Shown here: one piece after another, positions 28,199-38,673 of the stretch
Numbering within the stretch: the first letter of the stretch is position 1
Layout: each line of letters opens with the position of its first letter
Assembly (NCBI GenBank): GCA_028868895.1
Contig: JAGWTP010000001.1
Location: 1 to 64,000, forward strand
From: Burkholderiales bacterium
GTDB taxonomy: Bacteria > Pseudomonadota > Gammaproteobacteria > Burkholderiales > Burkholderiaceae_C
DNA length: 64,000 nucleotides
Direction of reading: 5' to 3'
Made by a program: the position numbers and the translations under genes
The notes under the pieces: model-generated
What the model saw: only the letters and a program-made list of their open reading frames with translations
Databases searched by the model: none
What the model was told of the DNA's origin: nothing

Positions 28199-30565
28199 TC
28201 AGGCGACGTTGTTGGCAGCGCGCCAGACGCGCTCGACCGTGGCCGGCATCGCGATGTCCTTGACGCCGAGCGCGTCGGTCAGCGCATTGATGTAGGCCGG
28301 CGGCGAGCCGATCGCGCCGGCCTCGCCGCAGCCCTTCACCCCCAGCGGGTTGTGGGTGCACGGCGTGACCACGTTGCTGATCTTGAGGTTAGGAATGTCG
28401 CTGGCGCGCGGCATCGCGTAGTCCATGTAGGAGCCGGTCAGCAACTGGCCCGACGTGGTGTCGTAGGCGCAGCCTTCGAGCATCGCCTGGCCCAGGCCCT
28501 GCGCGATGCCGCCCTGCACCTGGCCCTCGACGATCATCGGGTTGACGATGTTGCCGAAGTCGTCGACGGCGACGAACTGCTCGATCTTGACCTTGCCGGT
28601 TTCGGGGTCGACCTCGACCTCGCAGATGTAGCTGCCCGACGGGTAGGTGAAGTTGGTCGGGTCGTAGAAGGCGTTCTCGTTCAGGCCGGGTTCGAGCTTG
28701 TCGAGTGGGTAGTTGTGCGGCACGTAGGCGGTCAGCGAGACGCTGCCGAACGGCACTTTCTTGTCGGTGCCCTTGACCTTGAACTCGCCGTTCTCGAACT
28801 CGATGTCGGTGTCGGCCGCCTCGAGCAGGTGCGCCGCGATCTTCTTGCCCTTGGCGATGATTTTGTCGACCGCCTTCACGATCGCGGTGCCGCCCACGCT
28901 CAACGAGCGGCTGCCGTAGGTGCCCATGCCGAACGGCACGCGGCCGGTGTCGCCGTGCACGATCTCGACGTTGCCCACCGGGATGCCGAGCTTGGCCGCC
29001 ACCACCTGCGCGAACGTGGTCTCGTGGCCCTGGCCGTGGCTGTGCGAGCCGGTGAACACGGTCACGGTGCCGGTCGGGTGCACGCGCACCTCGCCGGCCT
29101 CGAACAGGCCGGCGCGCGCACCGAGCGCGCCGGCGATGTTGCTCGGCGCCAGGCCGCAGGCCTCGATGTAGCACGAGTAGCCCAGGCCACGCTTCTTGCC
29201 TTTTGCCGCAGACGCTGCCTTGCGCGCGGGGAATCCCGCCACGTCGGCCATCTCCATCGCCTTGTCGAGGTGGGCGGCGTAGTTGCCGATGTCGTAGGTC
29301 AGGCCGACCGGCGTCGCGTACGGGAAGGTGGTGATGAAGTTCTGGCGCCTGATCGCGGCCGGGTCCATCTTCATGTCGCGAGCCGCTTGCTCGACGATGC
29401 GTTCGACCACGTAGGTGGCTTCGGGACGGCCGGCGCCGCGGTAGGCGTCGACCGGCGCGGTGTTGGTGAACACCGCCTTCACTTCGGCGTAGATCGCCGG
29501 CGTCTTGTACTGGCCGGCGAGCAGCGTCGCATACAGGATCGTCGGCACGCTCGACGCGAAGGTCGAGAGGTAGGCGCCCATGTTGGCGATCGTCTTCACG
29601 CGCAGCGCCAGGAACATGCCCTTCGCGTCCATCGCCAGCTCGACCTTGGTGACGTGGTCGCGGCCGTGCGCGTCGGTCAGGAAGGCTTCGCTGCGGTCGG
29701 CGGTCCACTTGATCGGCCGGCCGACATGCTTGCTGGCCCAGACCAGCGCGGTCTCTTCGGCATACAGGAAGATCTTCGAGCCGAAGCCGCCGCCGACGTC
29801 GGGGGCGATCACGCGCACCTTCGATTCGGGCAGGCCGAGCACGAACGCGCACATCAGCAGCCGCTCGACGTGCGGGTTCTGGTTGGCCACGTACAGCGTG
29901 TAGCTCTCGTCGTGCTTGGTGTAGCTGGCGTTGGCCGCGCGCGGCTCCATCGCGTTCGGGATCAGCCGGTTGTTGACGATGTCGAGCGTGCTGACGTGCG
30001 CGGCGGTCTTGAACGCGGCGTCGACCGCGTCCTTGTTGCCATGGCCCCAGTCGTAGCAGACGTTATTGGGAACGTCGTCGTGGACCGAGCCGGCATGGCC
30101 CTCGGCCTTGGTGATGTCGATCACCGCGGGCAGTTCCTCGTAGTCGACCACGATCAGCTCGGCGGCGTCCTTGGCCTGCAGCAGCGTCTCGGCAACCACC
30201 ATCGCGACCTGGTCGCCCACATGGCGCACCTTGCCCTGCGCCAGCACCGGGTGCCCCGGCTCCTTCATCGGCGAGCCGTCCTTGCTGTGGATCAGCCAGC
30301 CGCATGGCAGGCCGCCGACCTTGGCCTCGGCCAGGTCGGCGCCGGTGAAGATGCGCACCACGCCGGGGGCCCTCAGCGCGGCGTCGAGGTTGATCGACTT
30401 GATGCGCGCGTGCGCATACGGTGAGCGCAGGAACGCGGCGTAGGTCTGGCCGTGCATCACGACGTCGTCGGTGTACTGGCCGGCGCCGGTCAGGAAGCGC
30501 TGGTCTTCGCGGCGGCGCAGCGGCTGGCCGATCGGGCTCAGGGGAGGAACGGACATGTCGGTCAT
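28199..30565 (-). CDS. coxL: CoxL-like molybdopterin-binding large subunit, form II type
   Basis: 788 aa; [25 protein letters not shown]...[16 protein letters not shown]...[17 protein letters not shown]...[16 protein letters not shown]. Confidence 0.93.
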   Translation of the reverse strand: MTDMSVPPLSPIGQPLRRREDQRFLTGAGQYTDDVVMHGQTYAAFLRSPYAHARIKSINLDAALRAPGVVRIFTGADLAEAKVGGLPCGWLIHSKDGSPMKEPGHPVLAQGKVRHVGDQVAMVVAETLLQAKDAAELIVVDYEELPAVIDITKAEGHAGSVHDDVPNNVCYDWGHGNKDAVDAAFKTAAHVSTLDIVNNRLIPNAMEPRAANASYTKHDESYTLYVANQNPHVERLLMCAFVLGLPESKVRVIAPDVGGGFGSKIFLYAEETALVWASKHVGRPIKWTADRSEAFLTDAHGRDHVTKVELAMDAKGMFLALRVKTIANMGAYLSTFASSVPTILYATLLAGQYKTPAIYAEVKAVFTNTAPVDAYRGAGRPEATYVVERIVEQAARDMKMDPAAIRRQNFITTFPYATPVGLTYDIGNYAAHLDKAMEMADVAGFPARKAASAAKGKKRGLGYSCYIEACGLAPSNIAGALGARAGLFEAGEVRVHPTGTVTVFTGSHSHGQGHETTFAQVVAAKLGIPVGNVEIVHGDTGRVPFGMGTYGSRSLSVGGTAIVKAVDKIIAKGKKIAAHLLEAADTDIEFENGEFKVKGTDKKVPFGSVSLTAYVPHNYPLDKLEPGLNENAFYDPTNFTYPSGSYICEVEVDPETGKVKIEQFVAVDDFGNIVNPMIVEGQVQGGIAQGLGQAMLEGCAYDTTSGQLLTGSYMDYAMPRASDIPNLKISNVVTPCTHNPLGVKGCGEAGAIGSPPAYINALTDALGVKDIAMPATVERVWRAANNVA

Positions 30566-30577
30566 GGTGGATGCTCC

Positions 30578-31054
30578 TTAAGCGCTGGCCTTGGCGCCGG
30601 ACTGGCAGAACTGGATCGACTTGACGATGTTCTGGTAGCCGGTGCAGCGGCAGATGTTGCCCTCCAGGCCTTCGCGGATTTCTTCTTCGCTGGCCTTCGG
30701 GTTGTCTTTGAGCAGTTGCACCGCCGACATCACCATGCCCGGGGTGCAGAAGCCGCATTGCAGGCCGTGGCACTCGCGGAACGCCTCCTGCATCGGGTGC
30801 ATTGTTCCGTTTTGGGCCAGGCCTTCGATGGTGGTGATCTGCGCGCCCTGCGCCTGCACCGCGAGCATCGAACACGACTTGACCGCGCGCCCGTTCATGT
30901 GGACGGTGCAGGCGCCGCACTGGGCAGTGTCGCAGCCCACATGGGTGCCGGTGAGTTGCAGGGTCTCGCGGATCAGCTGCACCAGCAGCGTGCGCGGGTC
31001 GATGTTCGCGCTGACGGCCTTGCCGTTGACGGTCAATGAAATGAGAACGCTCAC
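30578..31054 (-). CDS. coxS: CoxS-like 2Fe-2S small subunit (GTG start)
   Basis: [55 protein letters not shown]...[11 protein letters not shown]...[11 protein letters not shown]. Confidence 0.92.
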   Translation of the reverse strand: MSVLISLTVNGKAVSANIDPRTLLVQLIRETLQLTGTHVGCDTAQCGACTVHMNGRAVKSCSMLAVQAQGAQITTIEGLAQNGTMHPMQEAFRECHGLQCGFCTPGMVMSAVQLLKDNPKASEEEIREGLEGNICRCTGYQNIVKSIQFCQSGAKASA

Positions 31055-31214
31055 GGGGTCTCTCCTGTGTATCGGGTGGGCCGGGGTTCGCGTCGGAGCT
31101 TCGACGTTCGACGCTTGGGGCATTGTTTGGTCGTGCAGGCGCGGTGCACACCACGGGCTTTCCCTATGGGCCGCTCTGTGACAGTTCGATGACGGCGCCG
31201 GCGCCGCCCGCGCG

Positions 31215-32447
31215 TCAGATCGCGCAGCTCCTGAAGCCGAAGAAGCCGTCGTCGCGCTCGGGCGCCGCGGCGTGCCGCGCCTTGGCGTGGCGCAGCCGGC
31301 CGGGGGTGGCGAACGAGGCGCCACGCAGCACCCGGCGCACCGGCGTCGCAGGCGCGGCGCCATCGTTCGGCTGGCCCGGCGTGCTCCCTGTGAACCCCGG
31401 GTAGGGCCGCAGCATGCCGGCCGTCCACTCGCGCACCTCGCCCCAGCGCATGCCGCGGGTGGCGCCCAGGATCGCGGCGGCCTCCCACTCGGACTCGTGT
31501 GGCAGGCGGCGACCGGCCCAGCGGCACCACGCGTCGGCCTCGAACCAGCTCAAATGCACCGCCGACTGCGCCAATGGCGCGCGCACCACCTTGCCGAAAC
31601 GGCGCAGCAGCACGCCCTGGCGCATCTGGTCGACGTAGCGCGGCGCGCGCCGGCCCTGCGCCTGCACCCACTCCCAGCCGGGCGCGCTCCAGTGACGGCG
31701 GTCGTCGTAGCCGCCGTCTTCGACGAACTCGACGTACTGCGCCCAGCTCACCGCCTGCGCATCGATCTCGAACTCGGGCAGCGCCACCTCATGGGCCCAC
31801 TTCTCGCGGTCGGGCACGAAGCCGCCGGGCTCGCTGCCCAAGGGCCAGCGTGTGGCCGGGAACATCAGCGGCGGGCGCGGCGCGCGGGTGGGCCCGGGCG
31901 GCACCAGACCGGTGTCGACGCCGATCGATTGGGCCCGCACCGCGCAGCGCTCGGCCCACGCGTCTTCACGTAGCAGCGCCAGCCGGTAGAAGTAGAGCGC
32001 GTCGTCGTCGTCGGCAGCGCCTTCGAGCAGTTCGAGCGTGGTCTCCAGGGTGTCGACCAGGTACTGGCGGATCGTCTGCGGGTCGGGCAGCGCCGCCGCA
32101 TCGCGCCCGGCCTGCGGCGACCTCGGCAACTCGAACAGCGCGTCGGCCTGCGGCAGGATCGACGCCAGCTTGGGCTGCGTGGCATCGCCGTGCTCGCCGC
32201 GCTGGCGCTGCACGTTGCGCGCGATCCAGTGCTCCTGGAACCAGCCGATCTGGCCGAGTTCGCGCTGCGGCGAGCCCCACAACGCGCCGGCCGGTGTACG
32301 CAGCGCCGCCTGCGCCGGAGCGGTCTCGAACGCCGCGGCCCAGCGCAGGCCGCGGTTGCGCGCGTCCATCAGCGCGAGCGACAGCAGGTCCTTGCCGGCG
32401 CGGCGTATCTGCTGCGCATCCACGTTCGCGATGTCCAGACCCTGCAC
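31215..32447 (-). CDS. EgtB/SenA-like non-heme iron sulfoxide/selenoneine synthase family (SUMF1/FGE fold)
   Basis: N-terminal DinB-like '[22 protein letters not shown]'; C-terminal FGE-like '[23 protein letters not shown]', '[28 protein letters not shown]', '[20 protein letters not shown]'. Confidence 0.75.
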   Translation of the reverse strand: MQGLDIANVDAQQIRRAGKDLLSLALMDARNRGLRWAAAFETAPAQAALRTPAGALWGSPQRELGQIGWFQEHWIARNVQRQRGEHGDATQPKLASILPQADALFELPRSPQAGRDAAALPDPQTIRQYLVDTLETTLELLEGAADDDDALYFYRLALLREDAWAERCAVRAQSIGVDTGLVPPGPTRAPRPPLMFPATRWPLGSEPGGFVPDREKWAHEVALPEFEIDAQAVSWAQYVEFVEDGGYDDRRHWSAPGWEWVQAQGRRAPRYVDQMRQGVLLRRFGKVVRAPLAQSAVHLSWFEADAWCRWAGRRLPHESEWEAAAILGATRGMRWGEVREWTAGMLRPYPGFTGSTPGQPNDGAAPATPVRRVLRGASFATPGRLRHAKARHAAAPERDDGFFGFRSCAI

Positions 32448-32542
32448 CGGCGGCTCCCGCGGCGTGCGTGCCGCGCGCTGGATTCTGGCATCGGAACCGG
32501 CGCCGGATTGACACGAATTAGGCGCTCGACTAACAATGAGCC

Positions 32543-33214
32543 GTGAACCGCCCCTCGAACCGGCTCGACGCGGCGCTGCTGGCCAGCGGGCGCGAGCTGT
32601 TCCCGAGCACCGGTTGCGCCGGGTTGTCGCTGCGGGTGCTGGCCGAGCATGCCGGCGTCAATGCCGGCATGTTTCACTACCACTTCAAGTCGAAAGACAA
32701 CTTCCTGCGCACGCTGCTGCAGCAGCTGTACGAGGAGATGTACGCGGGCCTGCAGCTCGACGCCGGCCACGACGGCCCGGCGTTCGACCGGCTGGGCGCG
32801 GCACTGACCTCGCTGGCCAGGTTCGCGCGCGACCACCGCCGCGTGCTGGCGCGCATCTGGATGGACGTGCTGGCCGGCGAGGCGGTCGCGCTCGAGTTCG
32901 TCCGCGACAACGCGCCGCGCCACCTCGGCCTGCTCGCCGAACTGGTCGAGCGCTGCCGCGCCGAGGGCGCGCTGCGCGAGCTGCCGCCGGTGCAGCGCCT
33001 CGTGTTCCTGCTCGGCGCGCTGGTGCTGCCGATGGTCTTTGCCGCCGGGCTGGTCGATGCCGGCGTCGCGCCGCTGCGGCTGCGCCGGGACTTCGACGCG
33101 CAAGTGATGAGCGACGCGGCGATCGCCCAGCGCGTGGCGCTGGCGCTGGCGGCCTTGCGCGCCGGGCCCGCCCCGCCACCACGGCGCCGCCCGCGCCAGC
33201 GAGTCGAGGCATGA
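32543..33214 (+). CDS. TetR-family transcriptional regulator
   Basis: LLASGRELFPSTGCAGLSLRVLAEHAGVNAGMFHYHFKSKDNFLRTLLQQLYEE HTH. Confidence 0.9.
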   Translation: MNRPSNRLDAALLASGRELFPSTGCAGLSLRVLAEHAGVNAGMFHYHFKSKDNFLRTLLQQLYEEMYAGLQLDAGHDGPAFDRLGAALTSLARFARDHRRVLARIWMDVLAGEAVALEFVRDNAPRHLGLLAELVERCRAEGALRELPPVQRLVFLLGALVLPMVFAAGLVDAGVAPLRLRRDFDAQVMSDAAIAQRVALALAALRAGPAPPPRRRPRQRVEA

Positions 33215-34191
33215 AGCTGCTGCGCTGGGCCACGCTGGCCAGGCTTGCCGCGTTGTGCTCGGTGACCTTGCTCGGCGCTTGCACCAAGCCGGCCGACACC
33301 GGCTGGTCGGGCTATGTCGAAGGCGACTACGTGTACGTGGCCGCACCGCTGGCGGGCCGCCTGACGACGCTGGCGGTGCAGCGTGGCGATGACGTGCGGC
33401 GCGGCGCCCCGCTGTTCGCGCTCGACGCCGACGTCGAGCGCGCCGCGCGCGAACAGGCGGCCGCGCAGGTGGCCGTCGCACAGGCGCAGGTCGCCAATGC
33501 CGACAAGGGCAAGCGCCGCGACGAACTCGAGGTCACGCAGGCCCAGCTCGCGCAGGCGCAGGCGCAGGCCGGGCTGGCGGCGAGCGCGCTGGCACGCCAG
33601 CAGCAACTGGTCGCGCAGGGCTTCGTCTCCGCCGCCAGCCTCGACGACGCGCGCAGCGCGGCGCGCCAGACCCGCGAGCGCGTGGCCGAGCTGACCGCGG
33701 CGCTGCGCGTGGCGAAATTGCCGGCGCGCAGCGACGAGCGCAAGGCCGCGGTGGCCAATGCACAGGCCGCCGAGCAGGCCTTGGCGCAGGCGGTCTGGCG
33801 CGAGCAGCAGAAGACCCAGGCCGCGCCGGTCGACGCGCGCGTGGCCGACACCTACTTCCGCGTCGGCGAATGGGTGGGCGCCGGCCAGCCGGTCGCGGCA
33901 CTGCTGCCGCCGGGCGGCACGAAGGCGCGCTTTTTCGTGCCCGAGAGCGAGCTGGGCGCGATCAAGATCGGCGAGCCCGTGTTGATCGCCTGCGACGGCT
34001 GCGGCGCGCCGATCCGCGCGCACATCGACTTCATCGCCACCAACGCCGAATACACGCCGCCGGTGATCTACTCGAACACGCAGCGCGCCCGGCTGGTCTT
34101 CATGGTCGAGGCGCACCCCGATCCGCGCGACGGGTTGCGCCTGAAGCCGGGCCAGCCGGTGGACGTGCGGCGCGCGGCGGGGGGCGGGTGA
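33211..34191 (+). CDS. HlyD-family periplasmic adaptor (efflux)
   Basis: MKLLRWATLARLAALCSVTLLGACTKPADTGWSGYVEGDYVYVAAPLAGRLTTLAVQRGDDVRRGAPLFALD; coiled-coil Q/A repeats; lipobox LLGAC. Confidence 0.9.
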   Translation: MKLLRWATLARLAALCSVTLLGACTKPADTGWSGYVEGDYVYVAAPLAGRLTTLAVQRGDDVRRGAPLFALDADVERAAREQAAAQVAVAQAQVANADKGKRRDELEVTQAQLAQAQAQAGLAASALARQQQLVAQGFVSAASLDDARSAARQTRERVAELTAALRVAKLPARSDERKAAVANAQAAEQALAQAVWREQQKTQAAPVDARVADTYFRVGEWVGAGQPVAALLPPGGTKARFFVPESELGAIKIGEPVLIACDGCGAPIRAHIDFIATNAEYTPPVIYSNTQRARLVFMVEAHPDPRDGLRLKPGQPVDVRRAAGGG

Positions 34192-35150
34192 CCGAGCGCG
34201 CCGGAGCCGGCGGCGCCGGCCTGGCGATCGACGTGCGCGGCCTGACCAAGCGCTACGCCGGCCGCGCGGTCGTCGACGGCCTCGCGCTGCAGGTTCGCGC
34301 CGGGCGCATCTGCGGTTTCCTCGGCCCGAACGGCAGCGGCAAGACGACCACGATCCGGATGCTGTGCGGGCTGCTCACGCCCGACGCCGGCGAAGGCACG
34401 TGCCTGGGCCTGTCGCTGCGCACGCAGGCGATCGAGATCCGCCGCCAGGTGGGCTACATGACGCAGAAGTTCGGCCTGTACGACGACCTGAGCCTGCGCG
34501 AGAACCTGGACTTCATCGGCCGCCTGTACGAGCTGCCGGACCGCCGTGCCACGGTCGAGCGCACGCTCGTCCAGCTCGGCCTGGCCTCGCGCCAGAAGCA
34601 GCTCGCCGGCTCGCTGTCGGGCGGCTGGAAGCAGCGCCTGGCGCTGGCGGCGTGCCTGATGCACGCGCCGCGCCTGCTGCTGCTCGACGAACCCACCGCC
34701 GGCGTCGACCCGAAGGCGCGGCGCGACTTCTGGGACCAGATCCACACCCTGGCGGCGCAGGGCATCACGGTGCTCGTCTCGACCCACTACATGGACGAGG
34801 CCGAGCGCTGCCACGAGCTGTGCTACATCGCCTACGGAAGGTTGCTCGCGCGCGGCACCGAACGCGAGATCATCGACGGCGCGGCGCTGACGGTGTGGGC
34901 GGTGCAGGGCACCGAGCTGGCCGCGCTGGTCGAGCCGCTGAAGGCCGCGCCCGGGGTGCTCAGCGTGGCCGCGTTCGGCAGCACGCTGCACGTGGCCGGC
35001 CAGGACGCGGCGCTGCTCGACGCCGCGGTCGCGCCCTACCGCGGGCGCACGGGATTGGCCTGGACGCGCACCGGCGCGAACCTCGAAGACGTCTTCATCA
35101 GCCTGATCGCGAACGCGCAGGACAACTTCGCCGCGCAGGGGGTGGCGTGA
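34188..35150 (+). CDS. ABC transporter ATP-binding protein
   Basis: GFLGPNGSGKTTTIRMLCGLL; SLSGGWKQRLALAACLMHAPRLLLLDEPTAGVDP; GTG start overlapping the previous stop. Confidence 0.93.
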   Translation: MTERAGAGGAGLAIDVRGLTKRYAGRAVVDGLALQVRAGRICGFLGPNGSGKTTTIRMLCGLLTPDAGEGTCLGLSLRTQAIEIRRQVGYMTQKFGLYDDLSLRENLDFIGRLYELPDRRATVERTLVQLGLASRQKQLAGSLSGGWKQRLALAACLMHAPRLLLLDEPTAGVDPKARRDFWDQIHTLAAQGITVLVSTHYMDEAERCHELCYIAYGRLLARGTEREIIDGAALTVWAVQGTELAALVEPLKAAPGVLSVAAFGSTLHVAGQDAALLDAAVAPYRGRTGLAWTRTGANLEDVFISLIANAQDNFAAQGVA

Positions 35151-36283
35151 CGCACAGTTTTTCGCTGCGGCGCACGCTGGCCGTCTTCATCAAGGAGTTC
35201 CAGCAGATGCTGCGCGACCGGCTGACGTTCGCGATGGCCATCGCGGTGCCGATCCTGCAGCTGGTGCTGTTCGGCTATGCGATCAACACCGACCCGAAGG
35301 GCCTGCCGACCGCGATCGTCTCGATCGACACCGCTCCGATGGCGCGCAGCCTGAGCGCGGCACTGCAGAACACCGGCTACTTCAAGGTCACGCACCCGAA
35401 CGCCGACTTTGCGCAGGCCGAGGCGCTGCTCGAATCGGGCGAGGTGCAGTTCATGATCGTGATCCCGAGCGACTTTTCACGCCGCGTCGTGCGCGGCGAG
35501 CATCCGGCGGTGCTGGTCGAGGTCGACGGCACCGACCCATCGGCCTCGGGCAACGCGATCGCGGCACTCGCGCAGGTCGCCAACCAGGCGCTGGCGCGCG
35601 ACCTGGTGGGCGTGCTGCGCCCGCTGCAGCCGGGCGCGGCACCGTTCGAGTTGCGCGTGCTGCGCCGCTACAACCCCGAAGGCCTGGCGCGCTACAACAT
35701 CGTGCCGGGCCTGATCGGCACCATCCTGACGATGACGATGGTGATGCTCACCGGCCTGGCGATGACGCGCGAGCGCGAGCGCGGCACGATGGAGAACCTG
35801 CTCGCCACCCCGGTGCGGCCGATCGAGGTGATGCTCGGCAAGATCGCACCGTACGTGGTGATCGGCTACGTCCAGCTCGGCGTGATCCTGGCCGCCGCCG
35901 CGCTGCTGTTCGAGGTGCCGATGGAGGGCAGCCTGGCGCTGCTGATGGCGATGATCGGCCTGTTCATGCTGGCCAACCTGGCGGTGGGCTTCACCTTCAG
36001 CACGCTCGCGCGCAACCAGTTGCAGGCAATGCAGATGACGTTCTTCTTCTTCCTGCCGTCGATCCTGCTGTCGGGCTTCATGTTCCCGTTTCGCGGCATG
36101 CCGGTGTGGGCGCAGTGGCTCGGCGAGGTGCTGCCGCTGACGCACTTCCTGCGCATCGTGCGCGGCATCCTGCTCAAGGGCAACGGCGCGCTGCAACTGC
36201 TGCCCGAGGTCTGGCCGATGCTCGCGTTTCTGCTCGTCGCCGGCGCCGTGGCGCTGGCGCGCTACCGGCAGACGCTGGACTGA
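35147..36283 (+). CDS. ABC-2 type transporter permease
   Basis: RTLAVFIKEFQQMLRDRLTFAMAIAVPILQLVLFGYAINTDPKG...RERERGTMENLLATPVRPIEVMLGKI. Confidence 0.93.
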   Translation: MTHSFSLRRTLAVFIKEFQQMLRDRLTFAMAIAVPILQLVLFGYAINTDPKGLPTAIVSIDTAPMARSLSAALQNTGYFKVTHPNADFAQAEALLESGEVQFMIVIPSDFSRRVVRGEHPAVLVEVDGTDPSASGNAIAALAQVANQALARDLVGVLRPLQPGAAPFELRVLRRYNPEGLARYNIVPGLIGTILTMTMVMLTGLAMTRERERGTMENLLATPVRPIEVMLGKIAPYVVIGYVQLGVILAAAALLFEVPMEGSLALLMAMIGLFMLANLAVGFTFSTLARNQLQAMQMTFFFFLPSILLSGFMFPFRGMPVWAQWLGEVLPLTHFLRIVRGILLKGNGALQLLPEVWPMLAFLLVAGAVALARYRQTLD

Positions 36284-36371
36284 CCCAGCGCGCCCGGGCC
36301 TCGGCAGCGCGGCCCGCGGCCGGCACCGGCGTACCCTCCCGCCATCACGACTTCGCCGCACCACCGTGCCC

Positions 36372-37601
36372 ATGACCGCCGCCCCGCAGCGCCTGATCGC
36401 GCACCTCGACATGGACGCGTTCTACGCGTCGGTCGAGCTGCTGCGCTACCCCGACCTGCGCGGCGCGCCGGTCGTGATCGGCGGCGGGCGGCGCCACCAG
36501 CCGGTGCTGCGCGCCGACGGCAGGCGCAGCTACGCCCGGCTGCGCGACTACGCCGGCCGCGGCGTCATCACCACCAGCACCTACGAGGCGCGCGCGCTCG
36601 GCGTGCATTCGGGCATGGGCGTGATGAAGGCGGCGCAGCTCGCCCCCGACGCGGTGCTGCTGCCGATCGACTTCGACGAATACCGCAAATACTCCAGGCT
36701 CTTCAAGTCCGCGGTGCGCGAGGTCGCCGCGCTGGTCGAAGACCGCGGCATCGACGAGATCTACATCGACCTGACCGACCTGCCCGGCGCGCAGCGCGAC
36801 GCCGGCCGCAGCGCGGCGCAGCAACTGAAGGACGCGGTGCGCGCCGCCACCGGCCTGAGCTGCTCGGTGGCGGTGGCGCCGAACAAGCTGCTCGCCAAGA
36901 TCGGCTCCGAACTCGACAAGCCCGACGGCCTGACGCTGCTCGCGCCCGGCGACCTTCAGGCGCGCATCTGGCCGCTGGCGGCGAAGAAGGTCAACGGCAT
37001 CGGCCCGAAGGCGACCGAGAAGCTCGCCGCATTCGGCATCCACACCATCGGCGACCTGGCCGCGGCCGATCCGCAGTGGCTGGTCGCGCACTTCGGGCGG
37101 CACTACGGCGCCTGGCTGCACGAGGCGGCGCACGGGCGCGATGCGCGGCCGGTGGTCACGTTCAGCGAGCCCAAGTCGATCAGCCGCGAAACCACCTTCG
37201 AGCGCGACCTGCACGCGATGCGCGACCGCGCCGAGCTCGGCCGCATCTTCACCGAGCTGTGCGTGCAGCTGGCCGCCGACCTGGCGCGCAAGGGCTACGC
37301 CAGCCGCACGATCGGCATCAAGCTGCGCTTCGACGACTTCAAGGCGGTCACCCGCGACCTCAGCCTGCCGGCCCACACGATGGACGCGGCCACGATCCGC
37401 CGTGCCGCCGGCGAGTGCCTGAAGCGGGTCGACCTGACACGTCGCCTGCGCCTGCTCGGGGTGCGCGCCAGCGCGCTGGCCACGCTGGCCGAACTGGTGG
37501 CGCCGCGCGCGACCGACGCCGCCGGCCGGCCCGCCGCGCTGCACGAGCGGCTCGCCAGCGACAACCTGCCGCTGTTCGACGGCGCGCCGCCGCCGGCCTG
37601 A
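36372..37601 (+). CDS. dinB: DNA polymerase IV
   Basis: RLIAHLDMDAFYASVELLRYPDLRGAPVVIGGG...RGIDEIYIDLTDLPG...CSVAVAPNKLLAKIGSELDKPDGL. Confidence 0.95.
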   Translation: MTAAPQRLIAHLDMDAFYASVELLRYPDLRGAPVVIGGGRRHQPVLRADGRRSYARLRDYAGRGVITTSTYEARALGVHSGMGVMKAAQLAPDAVLLPIDFDEYRKYSRLFKSAVREVAALVEDRGIDEIYIDLTDLPGAQRDAGRSAAQQLKDAVRAATGLSCSVAVAPNKLLAKIGSELDKPDGLTLLAPGDLQARIWPLAAKKVNGIGPKATEKLAAFGIHTIGDLAAADPQWLVAHFGRHYGAWLHEAAHGRDARPVVTFSEPKSISRETTFERDLHAMRDRAELGRIFTELCVQLAADLARKGYASRTIGIKLRFDDFKAVTRDLSLPAHTMDAATIRRAAGECLKRVDLTRRLRLLGVRASALATLAELVAPRATDAAGRPAALHERLASDNLPLFDGAPPPA

Positions 37602-37753
37602 GGCCGAGAGGGCGGCGCACCGGCGTCGCGGTCTCAAGTCGGGCGCAGCGGCGCCGATACCGGTTCGGCGCGCCGGTCGTTCGCAAGCACCTCGGCTCGA
37701 TCGCGATGCGCGCCCCGTCTCCGACCGCCCACCCGGACCTGCCCAGTTCACCC

Positions 37754-38665
37754 ATGACACCACCGTCTCGCCACCTTGCCCTGCCCGTGCTCTTCATCGC
37801 CGCGTCGCTGCTGGCGACGCCCGCGCGGGCGCAATCGGCGCCGCCTGCCGTGCCACTGCATCCGGGCCACGGCAAGCTGCTGCTGACCGGCGGCGTGAGC
37901 AGCATCGACGGCGCGGCCGGCGGTGGCCTGACGCCGTGGGCAGTGATCGGCAGCTACGCAACCGACGGCGAGTTCGGCGCCACCGCGTTCGCGACCCGCA
38001 CCCGCACGCAGGACTACGCGCTCGACGCCTACGGCGCGGCGGTCGGCATCGGCGACCGCGTCGAGGTCTCGCTGGCACGGCAGCAATTCGACGCCGGCGC
38101 CGCCGCGGCCGGCGCCACGCTCAAGCTCGACATCGTCGGCGTCAAGCTCAAGCTGGCCGGCGACGCGGTGCTCGACGCCGACACCTGGCTGCCGCAGCTC
38201 GCGGTCGGCGCGGAGTTCAAGCACCTGAACCCCGGCGCCGCGGTCGGTGCGGTGCTCGATTCGGTATCGGCACGGCGCGACGGGGTCGACCTGTACCTCA
38301 GCGCGACCAAGCTGTTCCTCGCCCGCGGCCTGCTCGTGAGCGGCACCTTGCGCGCGACCCGCGCAAACCAGAACGGCCTGCTCGGCTTCGGCTCGGCCGA
38401 ACGGGGCGGTTACGCCGTCAAGCCCGAGGTCTCGCTGGCCTGGCTCGCGCGCAAGGACCTCGCGCTCGGCGCCGAATACCGCTTCAAGCCGAACCAGCTC
38501 GCATACGCCGGCGCCGCGTTCCGGGAAGACGACTGGAAAGACCTGTTCGTCGCCTGGGCCCCGACCAAGCAGGTCTCGGTGACCGCGGCCTATGTCGACC
38601 TGGGCAACATCGTCGGCCACCCGCGGCAAACGGGCGGCTACCTTTCGGTGCAACTCGCGTACTGA
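37754..38665 (+). CDS. DUF3034-type secreted/outer membrane protein
   Basis: Signal peptide MTPPSRHLALPVLFIAASLLATPARAQS; 'GKLLLTGGVSSIDGAAGGGLTPWAVIGSYATDGEFGATAFAT'; C-terminal YLSVQLAY. Confidence 0.75.
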   Translation: MTPPSRHLALPVLFIAASLLATPARAQSAPPAVPLHPGHGKLLLTGGVSSIDGAAGGGLTPWAVIGSYATDGEFGATAFATRTRTQDYALDAYGAAVGIGDRVEVSLARQQFDAGAAAAGATLKLDIVGVKLKLAGDAVLDADTWLPQLAVGAEFKHLNPGAAVGAVLDSVSARRDGVDLYLSATKLFLARGLLVSGTLRATRANQNGLLGFGSAERGGYAVKPEVSLAWLARKDLALGAEYRFKPNQLAYAGAAFREDDWKDLFVAWAPTKQVSVTAAYVDLGNIVGHPRQTGGYLSVQLAY

Positions 38666-38673
38666 GGCCGATC

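Noticed and set aside
28352-30424. 690-aa plus-strand ORF over coxL
   Set aside because: Shadow ORF of the coxL gene.
31215-32447. Complete selenoneine (senABC) or ergothioneine (egtBD) cluster
   Set aside because: Only the EgtB/SenA-like gene is present; neighbours are cox genes and an efflux operon.
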